A DNA stretch of 64,000 nucleotides. Source: Oikopleura dioica (lineage: Eukaryota > Chordata > Appendicularia > Copelata > Oikopleuridae). Location of the stretch: contig OU015567.1 of NCBI GenBank assembly GCA_907165135.1, forward strand, positions 1,803,001 through 1,867,000, given 5' to 3'. Made by a program: the position numbers and the translations under genes. Position 1 is the stretch's first letter. Each line of letters opens with the position of its first letter. This document shows positions 11,701 through 23,121 of the stretch, piece after piece. Below the pieces are notes generated by a model. The model made no database searches, had not been told where the DNA came from, and was given only the letters and a program-made list of their open reading frames with translations.

Positions 11701-14700
11701 TTTAATAATTATGCGCCGAGCTCGAATATGATGCTGAATGCTGAGGCGAGTTTGAAGGTAAGAACATCTTTTTTTTTTCTGGTCAGGATGGGGATTTCGG
11801 GTTTGAAAAACTTGAATTTTAAGTGCTTTGATAAAAATGCCTTTTTTAGATTTTCTTTGAAATTTTACTACCACTTTAATTTTCTATTTTTGGGACTCTG
11901 GAAGATCAAAAGCTCACGCCCCGTGATTTCCTGAAATTAAGGATTTAGCCATTATCCTCTCTGGACATATTAAAATTACTTTTGCGGAAAACGAGTTTAC
12001 GCTCGGCGAGGGCAAATAATTGTACTTGCCTTTCTAAAAGTCCGATCTTAAATAATACACCAAAGTGTTACCAAATCCGGAAAAGATCAAATCAAGCACA
12101 AGTGCGAGTTTTTGCACATTCTTGTGCAAATTCTTGAAGCTTCGTTTTTACTCTTACTTTTTCATTGCCCGAACAGATCTTTCATATCAAGAACGTCTTA
12201 TTTTCGAGAATGCACAAGAATTCTAGAGGAAATGGGGGAGTCTTTTTCGGGCAGCAGCAAAATAGCGGTACGGCTATTTATCAGAGATATCCATTGGTAA
12301 GTGACACCCTTAATTTCCCTGTAATCGAGACAAACTCGTTTTCACAAAACCAGCAGCGTTCCAAATTTAAAATTTCAAGAGCGCGCTTGTTCCTGCCCCA
12401 GGCGTGCGAATTTTAGGGCTCTTGCGGAAGGGTCCTTGAAAATAACGATGTTGACCGTCTCTAGATCTGACGGGAAATTGCCATCCGTTGAATGATTAAC
12501 ATCAATGGGAACCGTGTGTCCTGTCGAGCGGTACCCTGTTTGCCAAGCGCCAAATTAAACATTTTATTTTACATTTATATTCGCGCATTTATACCGAGCA
12601 ATTATTTTTTTGCAAAAAAAAAGAGAAATATTTTAAAAATATATTAAGAAAATTACGAATAATTAAAAAATTGAAAGGTAAGCTCGAATTTCGGGAAAAA
12701 ATAATGCGCTTTTCTTTATTTTTTTGGTCCTCTTTGCTTTCTGATCGCTAATTGGAGTCCTTGAAAGCCCTAAAGATAAAACTTTTTTCATCAATTTTTT
12801 TAGGCAATGAGTCTTCTCGACGAATTGAAAGGAATCGTGATCGACCAACAACGAGGAATCCGCGAGCGGGACACGAAGCTCGCCACTCTTCAGCAGCAAT
12901 ACGATGCGCTCAACACTTCCTACTGGACGATCATGCAAAAAGTCCGCAGCTACGATCATCTATTCGGGTAAGCGTCCATCTATCTTCCGAGCTGTCTTTC
13001 AACACTAGGCCCTCCTGTTTTCGTTGTAATTTTGGACGAGGGCCATATGGCGCCTCTCAGAGGCAGGAGCCAGTGGTTTTTCGGCACCAGGGAACATATG
13101 GCGATATTTTTATTGGACATGATTTTCTTGATTTTTCAATAATTTTTTGTCGAACGGTTTTTGAAACACAACTACTAAGACATTCCGGAATCCGACATTT
13201 GGCCGGAGCAGGTGCAAGTAGAGCACTCTCTTTACGAGCCGGGTTTATTGGTGCTCTCGGATCGTAATTGCATGCGCAGGTTCCCTGTTCTCCTTTTCAA
13301 GGAGAATTATTTAGCGACGGTTATTTATGAGCCTCGCTTCCGCAACTGAGCATTTTGATGATGATGAACCCTAGACGGCTTTTTTTTTTGTAAATTGTTG
13401 TTTCAGCAGGCGGCGGTGAGAACTCTTCGCGTGAATGCCTCCTCCACTTTGTGTGTCCTATTTTAGGCCCAAGCTTTCCTATTCCCGTCCAAGTCCAAGT
13501 CATCAAAGGGCCCAGTGAAGCCGATCGGAAATCATTCGAAATCGTGGGAACCGCGATTCTAGTTTGATCCCAGTGATTTCAATTAAGAATCTTGCTGAGT
13601 ATCCAATGACTAATCTACTGGCTGAAATCATAGAAGAGTACACTGATTCAATCTCCCATAAATAGTTAAGCTAAGATACCCCCTTATTTTTTGATCGTTA
13701 TAAGCCTGTTCCTGGCACATAACAATTTAACTACTTTTGGAAAGGGCCCCAGTGACGAGGACAGGTAATTTATGCATCAAGGGAGTAATTGGCATTTTCA
13801 ATTGCAAGCAGACCCTCGTAAAATATCCCCGCCCGGGCGCATTGTTCTATTGCTCGGTAATCACGTGGCACCTCGGAAAAAAGAATAACGACTTGCATAA
13901 TAAATGAGAAGGGGAGGCTTAATTCCCGGACTAGAATTATTGATCATGGATTATTTCAGAATCTTGACGAATAACGCGAAGAATGCCGCTTCTTCCTCGC
14001 TGAATGGAATCACCAATCCTCCTCAAAACGGGACAAGTTCCGTCCCAACTCCGAGCCCAAGCCTTCCTCAGACCGACGAAAGTCAGGTAAGATAAAGAAC
14101 ACTTTGGGAGTACACTCCTCTAACATTCCCTCATAAGGCGGATGTCACAAATGTCAAAGAAAGCAAAGAAGAAGCACAGGAGACGGAAACCAAGCCAGAA
14201 AGCTTGCCTGTTGGGATGGGAACACCAGGACTTAATCCTGCTCTCTTTTCCTTGGCCAATTCCTTCGCTCTCGACAGATTCGCTGGTAAGACTTTCTAGA
14301 AATGTCACCATACATATTTAATCCGCCATCAAAGGTGTCTCGATGATGAATCTTGGCTCATTCAATTCCGATCTCTCTCCCGACAAAGCCTCAAAGCTCA
14401 AGATGAAGTCTCCTTCCAAGTCAACTGTCAAACTCGAGGGCCAAACCAAACCGTACACCTGCAAAGTCTGCGGCAGAAGATTCACTGATCGCTCAAATTG
14501 CATCAAACACCAGTTTATCCACACAGGATTGAAACCGTTTGAGTGCCCACACTGCAACAAGCGATTTCGAAGAAAGGACCACTTGAACTCTCACTGGTAA
14601 GTTTCAAGGTGTTGATTTACTTTTCACTGAAAGATACTATACATAATATATTCCACAAGGCGGTGTATTGGCACCAATAATTAGTAGTTTTTCGACTTCG

Positions 14701-15254
14701 ATGGCTCCAAGATACAAAAACCCATATTATCGCTCCAGTTTTTTCTTTATGGTTCCTTCATTTAATTTTCAGCAAATCGCAGCATGGCGAAGAGGCTTTT
14801 CCACCAGGAGTCCCTGCCCCTCGCCTCTCCATCGTCGCCGCCACTTCCCAGTTGCCAAACATCATCGGAAACCTTCACAACTCCTCCTTGCTCTCCAATG
14901 GCTCGCAAAATCTGACAAACGGAAACGGGATAAGCTCGGAACAGTGCTCGATCGAAATCAACGAGGACTCAAACGAGGGTAGTCTTGAAGAGCCATCGCC
15001 AAAGAAGATCAAGATGGAGGAAACCAATTGCTTTGATGAGGAGGAACTTACCATCGATGAACTGTAGGAAAAATCTGAAACAAAAAAGATTTTTAAACAC
15101 GAAATTTCTAGCGGAGAAAACGATGAAAACGTGGCAATTGAACCAGCTGAAGTCGACACTAAACCTGCCTTTTCCAAGGTGACTTTGTCTCTCATTTTTC
15201 ACCAGAAGTAAAACTTTCCTTCAGGAAATTTACGATAAGATCATGAACGAGTAA
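8728..15254 (+). CDS. Two-finger C2H2 zinc-finger transcription factor
   Basis: Nine exons in consistent phase: 8728-8734, 9617-9759, 12804-12967, 13960-14086, 14138-14285, 14335-14596, 14773-15063, 15112-15178 and 15225-15254, giving 412 residues. The 7-nt first exon (ATGAATG) supplies a phase-1 G that completes codon 3. A helical segment around residues 50-100 is coiled-coil-like (LRDELKG-type heptads, then YDALNTSYWTIMQKVRSYDH). Finger 1 has C239, C242, H255 and H259; finger 2 has C267, C270, H283 and H288, joined by the TGLKPFE linker. A nuclear-signal-like PSPKKIKM follows, then an acidic tail. Introns 1 and 2 are 0.9 and 3.0 kb, unusually long here and rich in non-coding words. A DNA-binding regulator; I cannot name the subfamily. 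Confidence 0.85.
9490..9512. repeat. GCGGCTT palindrome inside zinc-finger intron 1
   Basis: AAAGCCGCGTGCGGCTTT is a near-perfect inverted repeat of the dispersed family. It sits about 105 bp before exon 2 of the zinc-finger gene. Confidence 0.6.
11728..11757 (+). other. Possible alternative first exon of the zinc-finger gene
   Basis: ATG 11728 opens ten codons (MMLNAEASLK) that end exactly at a GTAAG donor in phase 0. Exon 3 at 12804 also starts in phase 0, so the two could splice into a shorter isoform. GC-rich sequence at 11280-11640 just upstream could act as its promoter. There is no direct evidence of use. Confidence 0.3.
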
Positions 15255-15757
15255 AAGCCCTTCCTAACTATAAACCTACTGGAAAAACGACGTACTTCAT
15301 CCTGAAAAAAAAACAGAGAAAATCCTGAAAAGAAAATCTCAAATTTATCATCCGTTGCCTTTCTTCCTATATCTGTACATATCGAAAACAAACTAACGTA
15401 GAGTTGAAAATGTTAACCGCCAAATTTATCATTAATTAACAGATTGAGAGCTGTGTACTAAAACTGAAAAAAGCTGAACAACACTTCAATCTTCAGTGTA
15501 CGGGAATAAATTATATTGCTTCAACAAAATTTGTTTTTGACTTTTTTGTCTCTAGAATTGAAATTTTCAAATGGTGTTTTTTGTACGAGAGCGTCAGTTC
15601 CCTCTGGACTTTTGGGGTCCAAGACCCCATTATAAAAGGTAAGTAAAAAAAGGGATTTCAATACAAAAAAAAAAGAAAGAAAAAAGGGTCGAAAAGGGAC
15701 TTTTTTTTCAGAGTTACCAGTTTCTCAAAACTTATTCCGGTAAAAAACAACTGAAAA

Positions 15758-16912
15758 ATGAGCGATGAGGAAATCCTAGAGCCTCGTGGTTACATAGTCA
15801 ACAGAGGATCTATCGGGGAAGGAGCATACTCAAAAGTCCGTCTGGCATTTTCTCGTAAAATTAATTGCGATTGCGCGATAAAATGCATCGACAAGAGAAA
15901 TGCCCCAGACGACTTTGTGAAAAAATTCCTCCCGCGAGAGCTAGAAATCCTTCCAAAATTAAACCACAAGAACATTATCAGAGTCTATGAGATTCTTGCC
16001 GTCTCTGATGGAAGAATATACATTGTCATGGATTATGGGAAAAAGGGAGACCTGCTTAGGTACATCCAGAAAAATAATGCATTAGATGAAAGTGTAGCGC
16101 AAAAAATGTTCATGGAAATTTCATCAGCAGTATCATATTGCCATGAACTGGGCTACTGTCATCGAGATCTTAAATGTGAGAATATACTTTTGGAAGATGA
16201 TCTATCAGTCTTGGGTCGGCAATAAAAACAAAAAAAAAAAGTTTTTTTTAGCGAGAAGACCATAATTTTTATTTTTGCCAAAAAACTTGGCCCGCTTCTT
16301 AGCTAAAATGATCGAAAATATAGAAAAAACTGGTGTAAGACATGAACCCATAGTACAGCCATACACAAGATTAAGGGTATCAGCAACGATTTCTTCAATA
16401 TTGAGCATGATTATACTATGGATTTGAGAATAGCACCGAAAACTTACTTTTAGTCATAAAATTTTCGAAAAAATACTAAAAATATTTTTTATTTGTTGAC
16501 CCGAATTACAGTCAAACTTACTGATTTTGGTTTCGCTCGAAAAATCGAATTCGACGAAAATGGTGAAATAATACTTTCGCGGACTTTTTGTGGCTCAGCC
16601 GCTTATGCAGCGCCAGAAATTATTCAAGGCCATGCTTACGATCCGCGAAAGCACGATTCTTGGTCACTAGGAGTCATACTGTATATAATTGTTTGCGGCA
16701 GTATGCCATATGATGACTCGAACGTGCGAAAAATGCTGAAGGAACAGCTCAAAACTCGCGTTCGCTTTCCATCACGATGTGCTTTAACACTTGATCCCGA
16801 TATAAAAGACATTATCTACAGACTTATCTGTATTGATCCTAAACAAAGAATGAGTGTTTCAATGCTTCATCTCCATAAATGGCTCAAAGACTGTACTTCC
16901 AATCCGGAATAA
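15758..16912 (+). CDS. Testis-specific serine kinase (TSSK)-like protein kinase
   Basis: Serine/threonine kinase of about 283 residues after removal of one intervening sequence, so almost only a catalytic domain, as in TSSKs. Motifs in order: glycine loop GSIGEGAYSKV, Lys in CAIKCIDK, catalytic loop CHRDLKCEN, DFGFARK, activation loop LSRTFCGSAAYAAPE, and the TSSK-typical PYDD segment. The activation-loop Thr is conserved. A 303-bp insertion (16207-16509) lies between subdomains VIB and VII; excising it between its CAGTC repeats restores DDLSVKLTDFG. TSSKs act in sperm development in animals; a germline role here is inferred from family. Confidence 0.85.
16206..16513. mobile_element. MITE-like insertion forming a non-canonical intron
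   Basis: The block is bounded by direct repeats CAGTC at 16206-16210 and 16509-16513. Its ends form imperfect inverted repeats: TTGGGTCGGCAATAAAAA on the left, and on the right the reverse complement of TTTTTTATTTGTTGACCCGA. Removing exactly one repeat plus the block (303 bp) leaves the kinase frame intact. The possible borders are AG-AC, GT-CA or TC-AG; no GT-AG option preserves the frame. AG-AC introns born from inserted elements are described in the larvacean Fritillaria. If it is not spliced, the kinase is truncated. Confidence 0.65.
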
Positions 16913-17548
16913 TAAAACGAGAAACATTTTTTTGAAAAAAAAACGAAAAAACTGGCAAAAATTGCTTTTCCTAAAGCGATAATTTCCCGAAAACAAGATT
17001 TTCCGTCATTCTGTTTTTCGTTACAAAACAAAAACGACGATTTTACGATATTGTAAAATCGTCGTTTTTGAGGAAAAACTTGTTTCGGGGAAATCCTGTG
17101 TTTATGGAAAAGCAACTTTTGGCAAAGACTTATTCAATTATTTCATTTGATGCAGGATGACTTTCATATTTTCCGGGAATGATAACGTTTTTTTTATATT
17201 TTATTGGCCTCTTTTCGGAGAAAACTGATATAGAGTGCAAACATCATTCAATTAGCTGAAAAGTGCTTTCGAAGACATATTTAGACCAGTGGTTATCCGT
17301 TATAATTACCCTTGGAATCGCTTTAAGTGATTTACAGTCTCTCTACTGCACCCCGATTATTGGTTCAGTATCACCTTCAGGGAGAGTATACGCATTCAAA
17401 AAACAATCAAAAATTCAATTTTCCGAGAAAGTCGAACAGAGTAAAAACCGATAATCGGACCATTCTGATCAAGCGACTTTCTTTTTTTGATTTGGACTTT
17501 TTAATCATCAATTCGCTGAATGCATAATGCATCAAGCGATGCTATGTA

Positions 17549-19827
17549 ATGACTGTCGAGATTGAAATTGAAGACGAACCAGGTTTTTACTCAAACGGGA
17601 TGATAGAGAACATCAGCTTTTTATTCAACACGAAAATCAGTGTTATACGCCGCGTTTTTTGGGGTATTTTGATTTCGGTCGCTACTTTTTACTCTGTAAG
17701 TCAATTTTATATTTTTCTTTTTTATCACCTAGTAGATTTTTACAATCAACAATAATTGCCGACTGTACTTATCTCGGCCGACTTCAATTCGGACGGTAAC
17801 TCATCCGATGAGCAAGATGAACATGACGAACATTTACATCTGCCTGAACTCGCAGCATTCGATGTGGAGAATTAAGGAGTTCTACTCAGAATACCCCCAT
17901 CTTTACCATCTCATCCCAGGTACAATTAGTTAATGGCTCCCCCGATTTTTCTGGCCCTTTCTATTTTCATTTTTTTAAGCTCTTTATGGAAACATGCAAG
18001 ATCAAGTGATTGAAGGCGAGAAAATGGATGTCTCCCGCGTTCTAGCAGAGCTGAGCCACATCAGCCTCTACGAATTTCTCGACAAAACAGCTGCTGAAAT
18101 CATTCCGCTCAGATGTCGATTCAACATGAAAAACTGCCCACTTCCTCAAATGAAGACGACAAGATATGGAAAATGTCTTTTTTATAATCTAGGTAACTAA
18201 ATTTGCGGAACCTAGCAATTGGTCTCAGTATATAGAATTTTGATTTCAGAGTCTTTCGGCGAAATAACAATTGCTGGACCACAATCTGGACTGGTCTTTT
18301 ATGGTGCCTACAATAAAAGTGATCAGGTACCTTTTTTTACCCATTCCGGCTCCTCATTTTCCCGTAGACAACTGGAGCCCTCCAATTTGTTGATGGCCTT
18401 AGCATTTTCTACGGAGACGGGGATGAAGAATTGATGCTGATGAAACAGCGAACCACTGCCCTGCCCGATTTATTAAGTCAAATCTCTCTTTTTCGTCATG
18501 AATACGAGATGAAATCTGAAAGCTGCGCGACCAAAGATCTCTATTTTTATCGAACATATTCTTACGAAAAATGCCAGGTACCACCCCAAATCATTTTCCT
18601 CCATTACATTATACTTCAAAGATGGATTGCAAGTATCATCACATCTTCAAACGATGTGGCTGTCGACCTCCATACATCGAAAACCCAGGCGATTTGTATC
18701 AAGACATCCCGAATTGCACCTTCATTGTTCATGCTCGTTGCGTTACAAAGAAACGGGTTCACAGAATATGCGACGGAAAATTTCTAGAGACAGCAATTAC
18801 CAAACTCTCAAACCATATTCGAACAAAATCATATTCTATGAGTTTATTTTTATATTTTGTAACGGCGACGATTTACGTTTAGACTATGAAGAGGAGTCCT
18901 CTGAACCCGAATCATTATTTTGAACCTCACTTAGATTTTCTTCACTTTCAACTATCAAAACTGCGGCGACTGTCCCAAAGATTGCGAATACAAAAACTAC
19001 GTCCGCAGCGTGGAGTACGCCAAATATCATCAACCCATCCACAAGTTCCTCTTTCTTAAAGACCAGAATTCACTTATTCTTAGAACCTTGGAAGGCTTCA
19101 GAAGCCAAGAAGGCAGTAAAGGTATCGACGTCGCCGCTTTTCAAGTCTTCTTTCCAACATTGACTTCGACTGTTCACAAAGAAGAAGAGGATTACACCGC
19201 GCAGCAGTTTTTCTCCGAGCTTGGTGGTGCTGCTGGACTTGTTCTGGGCATTTCTCTGATTTCTATAATTAGGAAAGGAATCTAATTCAGAAATCATAAA
19301 ACTTACTTTTCTTACTGATTATAGAATGTTTTGGTCGATGAAGAGTTAGACTTAGTCACAGGACCACGATCTCATAGTTTTTTGGCCTATGGAGTCTGCC
19401 TTAAAAATTGACATGGAATAAATATGAAAAAAATTCCCTCTCAGAATGATTGATTACTCCATCTCCCTCACGGTGGAAAGAATAATCAGTGCTCAGAATA
19501 TGATCCTGGAAACGTTCCAAACCGACGGCAAAAAAGTCTCTTCCCAATCAACCCAAGTTGAACCCCTCTACATACCGACTTCTGCAATCAACGAAGACAA
19601 GGGATCAAAGATTTTCTCACTTAATTATTTGATATGAAACTCGAAAAAATCTTCTCTCAGGCCGGCGTTTTTCAATGTACCAAAAGTATTTGCAGCATAC
19701 GAACCCGTCTCATTTCAAAAAAGATGAACCAAAGTCATTATTCGGCCTTTTCCGCCAAAAAGAAAAGAAGATCAAGAGCCACTCGAGAGGGAGCCAGGCG
19801 AATATTTTTTATTTTGAAAAAGCATGA
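17549..19827 (+). CDS. DEG/ENaC/ASIC-family sodium channel subunit
   Basis: Cation channel subunit of the plasma membrane. Exons: 17549-17695, 17736-17919, 17980-18192, 18250-18326, 18368-18577, 18622 to about 18800 (end unresolved), 18935-19272, 19445-19602 and 19661-19827. TM1 includes RRVFWGILISVATFYS, followed by the post-TM1 family signature SRPTSIRTVTHP. The extracellular part has paired cysteines (RCGCRPP, NCGDCPKDCEY). The pore region reads FFSELGGAAGLVLGISLISII, with the G-x-S selectivity triplet as GIS, then MIDYS. The basic tail includes FGLFRQKEKKIKSHSRG. Introns 19273-19444 and 19603-19660 are GA-AG. One exon end, around 18800-18934, is not settled. Confidence 0.85.
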
Positions 19828-20082
19828 TGATAAAATAAACGAATATTTATGTTTCTTGAATTGTGTGGCGTCCCTTTCTTTTCATAGAGGAATAATAATA
19901 GTTGTCGTTAAAAAAACAACAACTGTCCGATTCTTTGCGAACAAAATTGTAACCCTCAGTAAAGGCGTTTGATACAAATGAACTATTGATAACACATAAA
20001 TTGGATCGTGAGAACTAAACCGGTCGCCTATCAAATCTGGTTTTTGAAAGATATTTCTCATTCCTTGAGTCAAACCGAGACC

Positions 20083-22651
20083 ATGAGGATTTTTCTTTTA
20101 TGTCTTCTTTTCCGGAGGTTCGAAGCTGATTCAAGAGCAGAAAGAATGGAGAGAGTTGTTTCACGATTTTATACTGTTTGGCACTCAGAAGAATTCGACA
20201 AAGATGAGGTAATCTTATGAGCTGTAAGGAAAAATGGATCGTTTGACAGGTTTCTGCTGTTTTGAATGAAGTGATTGCCGATTTTGGAATCAAGGATGAT
20301 ATTTTGTTCACCGACCTGTCTTCCCATAAAGTGGCAAACGTCAATATTTCGAACTATGACCTAGAGGAGATCTGTTCTATTGGAAAAGTTCGATCAATTA
20401 CCAAACGACAAAGATAGGCTTTTCAAATAATTTTCTTTAAATAAATTTAAAGATCTAAAAAGCCCTAAAAGAACTGAAGAATCATATGATTCATATGAAG
20501 GCAGCGACGATGAAAGCAGTGACTTCATTTTGATTAAGCCAATTTATTCTGACCAGACGGGTTTCCAGGAATATCTTCGAATTTTGGGAAAATGTGATCT
20601 ACGCTTTCTAGAGATCATCATTAATATTACGAGTGGTCGATATTCTTTTGAGAATTTTAAACCATTTCCGGATATTCGTGGAAACCCCCTGGTATTCATC
20701 TGGTGACTCTTCCTTTGATGATGAGGACTCTTTTTACTTTATTGAGGGAGAATACAGAAGAAGGCCACAACTGAGGCATGATGAGGACGTCAACAAACCA
20801 ATAAGTCAACGACAAACTACAACTACAACCTCAACTACGAATACACCTACGACTACAACTACAACTACGACTACAACTTCAACTACAACCTCGACTACAA
20901 CAACTACAACCTCGACTACGACAACGACTACGACTACAACAACGACAACTTCGACAACGACAACGACTACGACTACAACAACGACAACCTCGACTACGAC
21001 AACGACTTCAACTTCTAGTACAACTACAACTACAACCTCGACTACGACAACAACTACGAGTACAACATCAACAACAACTACAACTACAACAAAAACGACA
21101 ACTTATATAGGTGCATGCTCGGCACTTTTAGAAAATCAACGGAAAAAGCGAGACTCTTACGCAACTGAATTCAAAAACGAGATCAAGATCAAAGTCATCA
21201 TGCTTACTATACAGCTGATAACTAAAACAAAACTCGACAAATCAAGCTTTGCTGAAAAAGCGGAAGAAAAAATGCGAGGCTCAGGATTAAAGCTTATTAA
21301 AATGGTTCCATATGATCCAGACACAACTCTTTTCTTTTGGACTCAACAATGCTTTCTTCTTGCGACAATTTCCTGCAGCATTGCTTTCGTTTTTATCAAC
21401 ACAAGAAAGAATGGGAAGGTTTCAATTTTATCTTCGTTGATTTTCGCGCTGGTTCCAATCATCGAAATTCTTCCTCCTGTTTTTGTCTGGTACGAGTATA
21501 ACACTGTTTCCGAACTCGCCGTCGACCCTGTTCAATGGGTTTCGTTCTCGCTGATTATGTGTGCATCAATAAAGCTTCTAAGCCACGTAATAACGATTTA
21601 TCTGCTGACGAGAGGGAAGAAAAAAGAAGAAAGAACGATTTTGATAAAAACATTCAAAATAATAGTGGAGCATAAAATTCTTGACAGCTTCTTTTTGAAA
21701 GCCTTCGAGGTTTTGCTTGTGTATTTTTACTATTCAAGATTTCTGGGTGAGATTTCTGGTACTAAAATTTAACCATAATTTGTTTTAGTGCATGGAAGCC
21801 CTGTTTCAAATTCGACGTATATCTCGCTTCTCTGCTCATTCGTCACTTACTTTCCGAAGATCATCCAAGTCATGGTGCAGGTACTCAACAGAGTTCTGAA
21901 AGCTGGCTGCGTCAAGAAAAATATCGAGTTCGCAGACGATCAAAAAATGATTGAACAAAAAGGAGCGTATCATGGTTGGGCTCCGCTCGCTCAGAGAGTA
22001 TTGAAGTTTTTGCTCAGTTTAACAAAAATATCAATCGGTAATTGATTAATCAAAGTCATTCTAGTTATTTATTCTTAGTTCTTTGCGCCTTGTTGATCTC
22101 ACTGAATGATTATATCATTGACTTCTGCATTGAATTCAATCAAGAACATAAGATGGACAACAGCATTTGCGCGCAAATTGATGATAACTCTTTATCAGTA
22201 AGTAAAATTGTATCAAGAAGATTTCATCATTTTGCAGGTTCTGAAAGGAAGAGTGAAAATTGACGGCAACTGTTTCGAAAAGAAAATTCTCGAGTCGGAT
22301 TATCGAACTTACAAGACCATTGTTCATCCCTTCAGAACAGAATGCATGCTCAAAAGTGAGTTTATCATCATGACATTCACGATTGGAATCCTCATCGCAT
22401 CAACTCTTATTTCCACCGCGATTTTCTTCAATTTGCCACCAGCTTCTCCCGGGAAATTGAAGTTCAACTTTTGTCTCGCGATCAAAGATGAAAGTCAAGA
22501 GAATGAAGAAGCAGAAAATTCAATAGAACCAACCGAAATAACTCCACTGAATCCTGACAATGTACCATTACAAAGCTCTTTTAATATGTTTTGGGATGGT
22601 CATCGGTTTTTGATTGGCTCTAAAAAGGAGCACAGGCCTTCTCTTGACTAA
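20083..22651 (+). CDS. Multipass membrane protein with Thr-rich mucin-like domain
   Basis: Seven exons (20083-20208, 20250-20412, 20453-20691, 20726-21746, 21789-22037, 22079-22197, 22238-22651) give about 776 residues. The N-terminus MRIFLLCLLF is signal-like. An extracellular segment rich in Asp/Glu and Ser follows, then roughly 95 residues that are nearly all Thr with some Ser, typical of an O-glycosylated stalk. The C-terminal half has about seven hydrophobic segments and an acidic cytoplasmic tail (ESQENEEAENS). A charged helix followed by LKAFEVLLVYFYYS loosely resembles the XK-related arrangement, but I would not assign it. Intron 20413-20452 is GA-AG, and intron 20692-20725 is only 34 bp. 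Function unknown. Confidence 0.7.
20814..21108. repeat. ACN-triplet microsatellite coding polythreonine
   Basis: About 98 consecutive ACA/ACT/ACG/ACC codons with scattered TCN serines. It lies fully inside the reading frame of the multipass protein, so length changes in steps of three would be tolerated. Confidence 0.9.
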
Positions 22652-22734
22652 AATTTTTTCATCAAAATAAAGATTCAACAAAAATGGACAATATTTTTTC
22701 GAATTTCTAATTCGTATGTCAGTATTTATTTAAT

Positions 22735-22953
22735 TTACTGTATCACCAGTTTTTGCTGCATTGAAGAATATTCTTGTTGTCGAATATACGTGGCTTTGAC
22801 GAGTTCTGTGATGAGTTTCTCTTCTTTGTCATCAAGCGGGTTCCTGAGCATTTGTCGGATGTAGTAAGACTGCAAAAAACTCATTAAATCAAGAATAGAC
22901 CTAGCTTTTACGAGAAATTTTAGAGCGTCTGAATAAATGTGAAAAGACTTCAT
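22735..22953 (-). pseudogene. Degenerate copy of the CCP/coiled-coil gene 3' end
   Basis: The last part reads SYYIRQMLRNPLDDKEEKL, nearly identical to SYYIRQMLRSPLDDKGEKL at the end of the minus-strand gene at 25.4 kb, and is preceded by an acceptor-like TTTTTTGCAG. The rest of that gene is not found next to it. A duplicated fragment between two plus-strand genes; decay is inferred from the missing upstream exons. Confidence 0.6.
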
Positions 22954-23121
22954 GAGCTTTTCATAGGATGGGAATAAAAGTCATCTCTTGAGTACTCGCA
23001 TTTAAGCAAGAGAAAATTTGGAAAAAAGCTGAGATTTTATTAACAGAAGCACGGAAACATGCTCGAATCTCTGCGAGAGTTATATTATCTTTATTTGATT
23101 CATTTTTTCTTAAGGATCAGA

